Source: Senimuribacter sp049852125 (lineage in GTDB: Bacteria; Bacillota; Clostridia; Peptostreptococcales; Anaerovoracaceae). From it: a DNA stretch of 64,000 nucleotides. The notes below the pieces were generated by a model that did not search any database, had not been told where the DNA came from, and saw only the letters and a program-made list of their open reading frames with translations. Position 1 is the stretch's first letter, and the number at the start of each line of letters is the position of its first letter. The stretch is from positions 2,170,001-2,234,000 of the forward strand of contig NZ_CP187532.1 in the NCBI RefSeq assembly GCF_049852125.1. Direction: 5' to 3'. The position numbers and the translations under genes are program-made. Shown piece by piece: positions 33,934-42,268 of the stretch.

Positions 33934-36584
33934 ATGGGGAAATTTATGAAAAAATTCAAAAAAGCAGCGAGTATTTTTCTTGCCCTGCTCTTAGCGCTGG
34001 GAACGGGCAACATGTCTGCTATGGCGGCAGACGAAGGTCTGTCAAATGTTGAAAACGGTGTTTATACTGATACTATAGACATTGTTGAAAACGAGTCGCC
34101 CGGCCCAAGTACCGACAATGAAGTAAAAACTCAACCGGACGATACAGGTAACGGCGACGCTCCGATTACCGAAGATGACAACAAAATTGAGTTGTCCGGC
34201 GCAGTCAAAAGTCTTACGGCCGGCGGACAAGCAGATGGCAATATCGTAACATTCGGAGCGGGTACAAATCTCTCCTACACTGCAGAGGGTAACGACGAGG
34301 GTCGTGATTCTGACTGCTGGTGGGCCGGTATTGAAATTACCGCGCCGGAGGGCGCTGCTGAAAACGCACAGTATCAGAAAATCACACAGTGGTGGAACGA
34401 CGCAGATGGCACGAGCGCTGCGTGGGGCAGCGCGACTGCATGGAGTGATAACAACGACGGAACTTTCTGGGTGCCTGTAAAGCCTGAGTATTTCAAAAGC
34501 TACGGAAACACGCTGAACTACCGCTACCAGTTTGACTGGAACGGCGACGGCACATATGAGCAGCAGGTTGTCGTAAAGGTGACAAAGGATGTACAGTTTA
34601 GCGAAATAAAGCGTACCCATGTAGCAAGAATTGGCAGCGTCGGCTATACTAATTTACAGAAAGCTATTACTGAGGCAACTGACGGTCAAACCGTTTATGT
34701 ACTGAAAAACTCTGCTGGCGCAAAGATGGAAGATGCAAAAACAGTAAATTTGTATATTCCTTCCAATATTAAAGTAAGGAATTGTCCAGCTCCGAACAAC
34801 AAACAATATTCTTATTATTTGGGAATATTGGATGGAACACTGAACCTAAGCGGTGGCGGAACAGTTGAAGGTACCAATTATGGAATAAACGCACAGGGTG
34901 GAACCGTAAACATTGATGGCGTTATTGTTAAAAGTAATCCTATTGCAGGAAAAACTGTGCAGACCTCAGCAGACAAAAAACTTCTTTAAACACTATTGCA
35001 ATTTATGCTAAAAATGCTGTCGTAAATATTAAAGGCGGTCTGGTGGAAGGCGGCAAAATAGGAAGGAGTACAATCAAAAGTGGTACGCTTTCTAGGCTTT
35101 CTGCTGGTATATACGCAATCGAAAGTTCGGTTATAACAGTAGAAGGCGGTACGGTGAAAGGTGGCTTAGTAGAAGATGACATCGTCGAAAATGCTAAGAT
35201 AGGAAAATCTACTGGCTTCTCAAGCGGTATATACGCAACTGGAAATGTTTCTGCTAACATTACAGGCGGAACAGTTGGTGCAGCTGAAAATGTTTTATAT
35301 GGCTTATACGCTTTATAGGGAGCGAATGTTACTGTAAACGGAACTGCGAAAGTTTTCGATTCAGGCAGTGGCGCTGCTGTTCTGGGAAATGGTACCCAGG
35401 CACGCACAAAGCTAACTGTTGACGGAAATTGCGTCATTAAAAGCGCAGGTTATGGTATCTGCGGTAATGGTTCTAGCGACGGAACTGTCATTGAAATCAA
35501 TGGTGGTACGATTACCGAAGACGTTACTGCAATTTATCATCCGCAGGTGGGCGATATGACTATCAATGGCGGTACAATCACTGGACAGAATGGCGTTCAG
35601 TTTACTGGAGCCGGAAATCTTACAGTTACAGGAGGAAACATCACCTCCACTTTGGAATATACCGAATCACCGCAAAAGCCGCCAACGCATACCGACGGTA
35701 CAGTTGCAGACGGCGCGGCTCTCTCTATGGTGTCCCGCGGCAGCGGCTGGCAAAAGGATGGTGAAACGATGAATGTTACCATCTCCGGCGGCTATTTCAC
35801 CAGTTTGAACAATTCTGCTGTGGCTGTATACCGAATAAAACAACAAGCTGATAAAACATGGGAAGTTGGAGATGATACCGGACTGCCAAGCTACTTGAAG
35901 AATCTAACCATTACGGGCGGTACCTTTACAGGGAACGTACAGCAGAAGGATGTTCTGTATATCGATCATCTTGCAGACGATGCGGTCAGCATTTCCGGAG
36001 GATATTTTAATCAAGATATCGATGACACAGAGGAAGTGGATACTGTTTATGTAACTGAAGGATACGCTTCTCACACAGTAAATGAACCCGCAAATTACTT
36101 CCATGTTCATCAGCCCAAGGGCTTCATATATTTCCACGATGCAACTCACCACAGGAAGGGCTGCGAAGGTAATCAAAATTGCATTGAGGGTAAGCTTAAA
36201 GAAACGCATAACTGGAACGACGGCGTAGTAACTACATGGCCTACCTACACTTCTGAAGGCGTTCGCACCTTTACCTGCGTAACTTGCGGTCATACAAAAA
36301 CCGCGCAGATCCCTAGAGTAATAGATACGTCCGGCACTGTTATTCCAGATCCTAACGTTCCACTGGGGCTTGGACCGGATAACCCGGATAACCCAGACAC
36401 ACCGGATAATCCGATCATCGACGATCCTGACGTTCCTCTCGCTCCTAATCCGGACGAACAGCTTCCGTCAGATGAAACACTTATTGATGATCCTCAGATG
36501 GGATGGGTCGTTGTCATGATTTCCGGGATCGGCTTACTCTGGATGATCCTTACAGAGAAAAAGCGTATGCGCAGCAAAAACTAA
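33934..36584 (+). pseudogene. Surface gene 1: exported beta-helix-like protein, frameshifted and amber-interrupted
   Basis: It starts MGKFMKKFKKAASIFLALL (signal peptide ending near AMA-A) in frame from 33934; the ATG at 33946 is an alternative start. That frame stops at 34989. A one-base shift at A6 (34975-34980) restores a frame reading SLNTIAIYAKNAVVNIKGG, which continues the GGTV-type repeats to a TAG at 35316-35318 and then on to 36584. The whole would have about 880 residues: an all-beta head, right-handed beta-helix repeats, a CxxC (CVTCGHTK) domain, a Pro/Asp linker, and a membrane tail with PQMGW where a sorting signal would sit. Two lesions make it a pseudogene unless recoding or phase variation repairs them. 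Confidence 0.78.
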
Positions 36585-36623
36585 TTCTAAAATGAGAAGG
36601 CTGTTGCATTAACAAAAATGCTA

Positions 36624-36666
36624 ATATGCTCCCTTCCAGATAGACATGGAGGGGAGCATATTTTTG
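36624..36666 (+). terminator. Terminator of surface gene 1
   Basis: ATATGCTCCCTTCCA pairs with TGGAGGGGAGCATAT (one G-T pair), then TTTTT. Confidence 0.88.
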
Positions 36667-36713
36667 TCCCGAAAAGCAAACGGATTACTTCCAAAGGGAA
36701 ATCTTCAGACAGG

Positions 36714-36746
36714 AAAAGGACCGTTTCAATGTGAAACGGCCCTTTT
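36714..36746. terminator. Terminator of surface gene 2
   Basis: AAAAGGACCGTTTC pairs with GAAACGGCCCTTTT (one mismatch) around a five-base loop; it can act in either direction. Confidence 0.8.
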
Positions 36747-36784
36747 CTTTGAACTATTATGAGAACTCAAAACTTTTTGCAGGT

Positions 36785-39700
36785 CTATTTTTCTGTTTTC
36801 TCTTTTCTTCTGATGAGAATTGTACCCAGCGTTCCCGCTGACGCCAGCAATATCCCTGTCAGCGCCAGTAAAGGCGTTTCATCACCAGTTCTCGGTTGTT
36901 TAGGATCTGTCGGCTTACCATCAGTTTCCATATACTCGTTCTCCGGCAATTCCGGAAGCGGAGCAAGCGGAACGTCAGGATCGTCGATGATCGGATTATC
37001 CGGTGTGTCTGGGTTATCCGGGTTATCCGGTCCAGGGCCCAGTGGGACGTCAGGATCTATAATCGGAATATCCGGTTCAGGTGTAATCGGTCCCGGCGGC
37101 GTAATCTGCGGCGTATGTGTATTCGTAATTACATACCCATTGACGCTGCTGGTATACCCTTCTGGTACATTTGGTTCATCAACCGTATATACAGCCTTCT
37201 CGCCTGCAACATACTTAGGCAAGGTTACATTCAAAGACCAATGATTCTCAGCCGTCAAAGTTACAGTCTGTACAATCTGGTCACCATTTTTGATCCGAAT
37301 GCCAATTGACACAGGACGAAGCTTATCCTTATCATTGTCGTCATTCCAAACCTTTGAAATAGGGATTATGATTGTTTCCGGCGTATGCACATTGGTAATT
37401 GTAGTCGGCGTAACAACTGTTTTTTCATAATCAGCTGGAACGCTAACCTCGTCAACAGTATATGAAATCTTCGATCCGTCCTTAAACGCAGGGAGATGAT
37501 CCCACGTATACGTCCAGTTCTCTGCCTCGCGCAAAGCTACCGGTTCTCCATAAGAAACTCCATCTGCAAAGAGCTGCACCTGAATACTGTCAGGGCGTTT
37601 TCCGTCCTGATTATCATTATCATTCCAGATCTTTGTCACATTCCACTTTACAGTTTCTGTCTGACAGCTGTTTGTGATACGAAAACTTAGCATTCCCTCT
37701 GTCTCACTGCGGGTTATTTCTGACGTCACATAGCCTTCTCCGGCATCCACTTCTGCAATAGTATAGACAATTTTCTGGCCTCCGCTGTATTCCGGCAAAC
37801 CGCTCCATGTGTAAGTCCATTCATTTACCGATGGTACGGCTTCAGGCGTATTTTCCAAGTCAGTCCCTTCATTTTTATCTGTGTTCTCAGAATTGGAAAT
37901 CTGGTTCTGATCTGCCGTTTCATCTTCTGGCTGCCACTGCTCTGCATCAGTATCAATATTTGATTCATCCTGCTGATCAGACTTGACTGCCTCCTCCGGC
38001 TGTTCATTTACTTCCGGCGTTATATTATCAGCTGGTATTTCCTGTGGTTCATTTACTTCCGCCTCATTAAGCTTTTGTTCCTGTTTCGGCGTCTCTGGTG
38101 AGCTCATGGTGACAGGCTGCCCATATTTCTCTCCATTGGCATATAACTGAACCTGAATGCTTTCAGGACGTTTACCATCCTGATCGCTGTTATCATCCCA
38201 GATTTTATGTACCGTTACATCGATACTCCTTGCATGATTCACAATTTTTCCATCTACAATATCCGCGTTGACTTTACCAAACTCCACGCCGATTTTTTTA
38301 TCAGCGCTCTTGTGATATCCTGTCGGAACTTTGGTTTCTTCAAGCGTATACTCATGGCCTGATGGAATTCCAGAAAAAGATATCTTACCGGAAGCATCAC
38401 TAACGGCCGTCATACTAAAACTACCATTGTCATCAGCTGTTAAAGTAAATTCTACACCGGTAAGAGACTTTCCGGAATCATCCACTTTCGTGAACTCCAA
38501 ATCTCCAGTATAGCCTTTTACAGACGGAACGTTAAAATATGCGGTTTCAAGTTCAGTCTCTGTTTCTTTTCCCTTTTCTTCAATCAGATAAGTCAAAGAA
38601 GTCACGCCGTTGACAGGATAATATTTATCCATCTCAAATCCAGCTTTCAGGTTATTAAGCTTCACACGATAGGATAATCTGTACGTATAAGAAGCCGCGC
38701 CGTTTTCCTGTTTGCTAGTTTCATCTGGTAATACCTGCTTTAAGTCCCATGTAAAACCGTCCTCTGTAACAGATACGCCGTCGTTCTCAGCCAGAGAAGA
38801 ATCCGCAAGCTTAATGTATTCTCCCATCGGATCCGTGAGAATATATGCCTTTGCCTGTAGCTCAATCAGCTGTGAAATCTTCTTAAAAGTTGCGACAAGC
38901 TTATCAGCGTCATTGGTTGTAAAGCACGTAAAACCGCAAGATCTGAGCCAGGAAGGAATAGACTTTTCCAGAGAACAGCTATTCTCTATCACTTCATATT
39001 TTCTCTTGTTCCATGTTCCCCATTCTTCACACTTGATTTTATCATCTTCTCTGCCGATATAAACAGCATACTTATTTACGTTGGAAAAATCGTTTTTCAT
39101 CAAAGCTTCAACATTAGCATGACAGCTATGGCTGGTTGCACTGCCTGGCCCTTTACCCGCGTCGTAATAAGTTGGTTTTCCATCAGTCAAAAGAATGATA
39201 TTCTTATTGGCAATTTCAGATACTTCTGGCGAATTCAATAATGATTTTGCATTCTGAAGACCTGCCTCCATATTTGTTCCCCCATCAGCTTCAAGAGAAG
39301 AAATTGCCTGACATTGCCAATTACCAGTCCTTTTAAGATCATCCGCGTCTGTCCATCCCTGTTTCATTTCCGCATTTTTACTGAAGCTTACAATCGCGAC
39401 CTTACGCTGACCGTTCTCAGAAGTAAAACCATTAATAAAGGTCTGCGCTGCTTTTTTTGCCTGCGTTAAACGGGTTTGGCTAAAAAGACCGCCGATTTGG
39501 TCATTCATACTTCCAGACGTATCGATTACCAATACAACCGCTGCATCCTCAGAGATTTCCTTCCTTTCAATCTTGTCCTTCGTAACCACTTCCAGATCAA
39601 CATCGAAAACATTTTCCCTATCTGTCGGACGAATGGTCTTATTGACCTTAATCTGTCCGTCAGCATAAGTCTGCTGCGTATCGCCCGGCTGCAGATTGTT

Positions 39701-39886
39701 TTCTGAAGATAGTCTTCCTGAAACGTCATCCGCCTCAAAATAGTTTCCAATCTGTGCTGCGCTACCGTTTGGTTCTGCCTCTGTGCTGTTATCAGCAAAT
39801 ACAGATAACGGCATCAGTCCCACCACGATAAGCAGACTTAGAAAAAGACTGGCTGCTTTTTTAAATTCTTTCATAAAATTCCCCAT
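36785..39886 (-). CDS. Surface gene 2: VWA/Cna-B adhesin with sorting signal
   Basis: 1033 residues. A signal peptide (about 1-31) is followed by a VWA domain (about 110-320) with a full MIDAS (DTSGSMND, GGTNM, LTDGKP), a SpaA-type prealbumin-like domain (about 470-545) and three Cna-B domains (about 550-910). The first Cna-B holds an acidic Glu/Gln/Asn/Pro insert of about 85 residues. A linker with TPPGP (929-933) and PDNPDNPDTPDN leads to QPRTGDE (997-1003), a membrane helix and a basic tail, as for sortase substrates. It resembles pilus-tip adhesins. The start is M1 at 39886 or M5 at 39874, the latter with better ribosome-site spacing. It is under tandem c-di-GMP-I-like aptamers. Confidence 0.9.
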   Translation of the reverse strand: MGNFMKEFKKAASLFLSLLIVVGLMPLSVFADNSTEAEPNGSAAQIGNYFEADDVSGRLSSENNLQPGDTQQTYADGQIKVNKTIRPTDRENVFDVDLEVVTKDKIERKEISEDAAVVLVIDTSGSMNDQIGGLFSQTRLTQAKKAAQTFINGFTSENGQRKVAIVSFSKNAEMKQGWTDADDLKRTGNWQCQAISSLEADGGTNMEAGLQNAKSLLNSPEVSEIANKNIILLTDGKPTYYDAGKGPGSATSHSCHANVEALMKNDFSNVNKYAVYIGREDDKIKCEEWGTWNKRKYEVIENSCSLEKSIPSWLRSCGFTCFTTNDADKLVATFKKISQLIELQAKAYILTDPMGEYIKLADSSLAENDGVSVTEDGFTWDLKQVLPDETSKQENGAASYTYRLSYRVKLNNLKAGFEMDKYYPVNGVTSLTYLIEEKGKETETELETAYFNVPSVKGYTGDLEFTKVDDSGKSLTGVEFTLTADDNGSFSMTAVSDASGKISFSGIPSGHEYTLEETKVPTGYHKSADKKIGVEFGKVNADIVDGKIVNHARSIDVTVHKIWDDNSDQDGKRPESIQVQLYANGEKYGQPVTMSSPETPKQEQKLNEAEVNEPQEIPADNITPEVNEQPEEAVKSDQQDESNIDTDAEQWQPEDETADQNQISNSENTDKNEGTDLENTPEAVPSVNEWTYTWSGLPEYSGGQKIVYTIAEVDAGEGYVTSEITRSETEGMLSFRITNSCQTETVKWNVTKIWNDNDNQDGKRPDSIQVQLFADGVSYGEPVALREAENWTYTWDHLPAFKDGSKISYTVDEVSVPADYEKTVVTPTTITNVHTPETIIIPISKVWNDDNDKDKLRPVSIGIRIKNGDQIVQTVTLTAENHWSLNVTLPKYVAGEKAVYTVDEPNVPEGYTSSVNGYVITNTHTPQITPPGPITPEPDIPIIDPDVPLGPGPDNPDNPDTPDNPIIDDPDVPLAPLPELPENEYMETDGKPTDPKQPRTGDETPLLALTGILLASAGTLGTILIRRKEKTEK

Positions 39887-39928
39887 CCTGCGGTAATTAC
39901 CGCTTTTACCGGGTCACTCCTTTTACCC

Positions 39929-40005
39929 GGACAGCTGGCTGCCAACCATGGGGATGGTAAGGCCCTCTAGCTTTCCGTCACCGGCTTTCGCCGGTTTTGG
40001 CAAGA
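39929..40005 (-). ncRNA. c-di-GMP-I-like riboswitch, proximal variant aptamer of surface gene 2
   Basis: It has the same variant core as the plus-strand copy at 33814 (GACGGAAAG, GAAA-capped P2, GCAGCCAGC). It is followed by hairpins CCGGGT/ACCCGG and GCGGT/ACCGC before the start, with no T-run. Confidence 0.72.
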
Positions 40006-40062
40006 CATCCTCCTTTTCATAAAATTTTTGATTCTGACGTATTTCAACGTCCTGCATACAGG

Positions 40063-40091
40063 CAAAAAGCCTTGCATCGAACGCAAGGCTA
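40063..40091 (-). terminator. Terminator between the tandem aptamers of surface gene 2
   Basis: Minus strand AGCCTTGC, seven-base loop, GCAAGGCT and TTTTT (plus-strand A64-A68). Confidence 0.85.
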
Positions 40092-40130
40092 TAGTCGTCT
40101 TATGCAAATCAAAGGTGTATCCTTTATCGT

Positions 40131-40208
40131 AAAATGCAACTGGCTGTCTTGCCGATCTGTCAAGGCCCTATAGCTTTGCGTCACTACCTCACGGCAGTTT
40201 TGCCTTTT
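40131..40208 (-). ncRNA. c-di-GMP-I riboswitch, distal aptamer of surface gene 2
   Basis: Minus strand AAGGCAAAACTGCC, GTGAGG loop, GACGCAAAGCTATAGGGCC, second stem, AGACAGCCAGTTGC. This is a canonical class I core. The transcript would start only a few bases before it. Confidence 0.88.
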
Positions 40209-40224
40209 TTTATTTACAATAAAC

Positions 40225-40255
40225 ATTATACCCCCCCCCGGTACATTTTTGTCAA
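40225..40255 (-). promoter_or_regulatory. Surface gene 2 promoter with G9 tract in the spacer
   Basis: Minus strand TTGACA (40255-40250) and TATAAT (40230-40225) are both consensus, with 19 bases between them, nine of which are a run of G (plus-strand C at 40231-40239). Spacer length would change with slippage in the tract; two fewer Gs give the ideal 17. Confidence 0.8.
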
Positions 40256-40446
40256 CCTTCTCATGAACCATTTTTTACATTTTCTTGTCATCTTCTGTTT
40301 TCCTTGTCAAATGATTAAAAGCTTCATTATAGTGTATAAATATACCAGCAAGGCGCACAGAGTAAACGCATAAAGGCCTCTGCTTGAAGTTTCAATTCTT
40401 GACAATCAAGTACGCATGCTCCTATTTCCTCATGGCAGTCGCATAT

Positions 40447-40760
40447 ACGCAACAATTTCGCAATTCTTATTAAAAATTGCGCGCACCTATAAAAAGACGC
40501 AGCAAACTACTACTTTTTCGTAAAAAATTGCGTCAAGCAGCGGGAACACGCAGCTATCCATGTATCTTTTCATGAAAGTTGCGCGTATACAGAATTACCC
40601 CCCTGTTTTATGTGGGAAAATCAAACTTTTATTGCACATTTTTCTATAAAATAAAGAAAAAAACTGCTTAATACGCAAGTTTAACTAAAAAGGATGCAAA
40701 TAGCTGCGCTTTTTGCAGAGTAAACGCAACCATAAGCAAAAAAGAATAAAAAAGCTGCGT
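40447..40760. repeat. Array of five ACGCAR-N24/25-YTGCGY units
   Basis: Units at 40447-40482, 40497-40533, 40548-40584, 40673-40709 and 40724-40760. Each has ACGCA(A/G) on the left and (T/C)TGCG(C/T) on the right, arm centres 30-31 bases apart. Unit starts are 50, 51, 125 and 51 bases apart. Interiors differ. Single ACGCAT half sites lie at about 40366 and 40412. The array fills the 660-base gap between the surface gene 2 promoter and the hydrogenase genes; no reading frame is credible there. Confidence 0.6.
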
Positions 40761-40901
40761 GAGCGCCGTAAAATCCCCTTTGATGCGAAAACGACTACCG
40801 CAGGATTCCTGTGCAAAGCATACCGTTTGCCTTGCCTAATACAAACTGTCATGTTAAAATGGAACTATCAAAAATCAGTGACAACAGAAAGGAGCTAATG
40901 C

Positions 40902-41159
40902 ATGGAGCATAGAACAGAAACCAGGGTTGGTCTCATCTCTATTATCGTCAAGGATACAAAGGTGATTGAACAGCTGAATGAAATTCTGCACGCTTACCGC
41001 GACTATATTATCGGCCGCATGGGCATTCCCTATCGCGAAAAAAGCATTCAGATCATCAGTGTTGCCATAGACGCGCCACAGGATGTTGTCAACGCTTTAT
41101 CCGGTAAAATTGGAAGACTGTCCGGCGTTAGCAGCAAGGTGGCCTATGCCAATGAATGA
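40902..41159 (+). CDS. TM1266-family putative [FeFe]-hydrogenase system regulator
   Basis: 85 residues with a ferredoxin-like/ACT-like fold signature (TRVGLISIIVKD, then QIISVAIDAPQDVVNALSGKIG). The family regularly sits beside hyd maturation genes and is annotated as an iron-only hydrogenase system regulator; direct DNA binding is unproven. AAAGGAG precedes it. It is first in a run tmX-hydE-hydG-hydF-proB-proA. Confidence 0.85.
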   Translation: MEHRTETRVGLISIIVKDTKVIEQLNEILHAYRDYIIGRMGIPYREKSIQIISVAIDAPQDVVNALSGKIGRLSGVSSKVAYANE

Positions 41160-42207
41160 TAAACACGCGGAAACAATCAATCAGTTGAAGATTAGAGAAA
41201 TGCCAGACAGCCACAGCCTAAAGGCGCTTCTTTCTGATCCTGATCCTGCAGTCAGCAGGGCGCTTGCTCTGGCTGCGGACAATATACGCCAAAAAAACTA
41301 CGGTAATAAGGTCTACATTAGAGGACTGATCGAATTTACCAATTACTGCAAAAATGACTGCTACTACTGCGGCATTCGACATAGTCACGCCAACGTCAGC
41401 CGATACAGGCTTTCACCGGAACAGATATTGGACTGCTGCGAAACCGGATATCAGCTGGGGTTTCGTACTTTTGTCCTGCAGGGCGGCGAAGATCCGTACT
41501 GGACTGATCAAAGACTATCTGATCTGGTTGCCGCAATCCGAAAAAACTTTCCGGACTGCGCTATTACCCTGTCCATAGGCGAACGCAGCAGAGAAAGCTA
41601 CCAGAAGCTCTTTCACGCAGGCGCAGATCGATATCTGCTCCGTCATGAAACAGGCGACAGCCGCCACTACAGTAAATTACATCCAGACAGCCTTACTCTG
41701 GAAAACAGAATGCGCTGTCTGCGTGATCTAAAAGAAATCGGCTTTCAAACTGGATGTGGGTTCATGGTAGGTTCTCCTTACCAAACCCTGGACTGCATCA
41801 TAGAGGATCTGCGTTTTCTCATGGAATTCCATCCTCATATGATAGGAATCGGCCCTTTTTTACCGGCCGCCGGAACTCCCTTTGAAAGTCAACCTGCAGG
41901 TTCATCTGAGCTAACAATCAGACTTCTCAGTGTAATCAGACTCCTGCTTCCAAAGATTCTCCTTCCGGCTACTACGGCTCTGGGAACTGCTGAGGAGGAT
42001 GGTCGCGAGCGAGGTATCAAAGCCGGTGCAAACGTTATCATGCCTAACCTTTCACCCAAGGATGTGAGAACAAAATATATCCTCTATGACAATAAAATTG
42101 CTACCGGAGATGAGGCGGCAGAAAGTGTAGCCCATCTGAGAAAGTCCATGGAGAATATCGGCTATCAGGTTGTCGCCGAACGAGGTGACAGTCTTGAAAT
42201 ATATTAA
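41152..42207 (+). CDS. hydE: [FeFe] hydrogenase H-cluster radical SAM maturase HydE
   Basis: About 351 residues. The radical SAM motif CKNDCYYC (CxxxCxxC) lies near residue 60, followed by QGGEDPYW and TLSIGERS typical of HydE. It helps build the 2Fe subcluster of the H-cluster. The start is ATG 41152 or 41146; AAGGTGG fits 41152 better. It overlaps the end of the upstream regulator frame, so translation is coupled. Confidence 0.94.
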   Translation: MNDKHAETINQLKIREMPDSHSLKALLSDPDPAVSRALALAADNIRQKNYGNKVYIRGLIEFTNYCKNDCYYCGIRHSHANVSRYRLSPEQILDCCETGYQLGFRTFVLQGGEDPYWTDQRLSDLVAAIRKNFPDCAITLSIGERSRESYQKLFHAGADRYLLRHETGDSRHYSKLHPDSLTLENRMRCLRDLKEIGFQTGCGFMVGSPYQTLDCIIEDLRFLMEFHPHMIGIGPFLPAAGTPFESQPAGSSELTIRLLSVIRLLLPKILLPATTALGTAEEDGRERGIKAGANVIMPNLSPKDVRTKYILYDNKIATGDEAAESVAHLRKSMENIGYQVVAERGDSLEIY

Positions 42208-42268
42208 ATTAACTAACAGGAAAGTCCCGGCAAACCCCGGTTCTGACCTGAAAGAAAGGAAAAAACAT

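Noticed and set aside
34975..34995. Programmed -1 frameshift in surface gene 1
   Set aside because: The codons GAC AAA AAA CTT are not a classical slippery heptamer, no Shine-Dalgarno-like stimulator is evident, and a second lesion (TAG) follows, so decay or homopolymer phase change is more likely.
40447..40760. Possible CRISPR array
   Set aside because: Repeats are only 6 bases per arm, alternate in orientation, and spacing is uneven (50, 51, 125, 51); no cas genes in the window.
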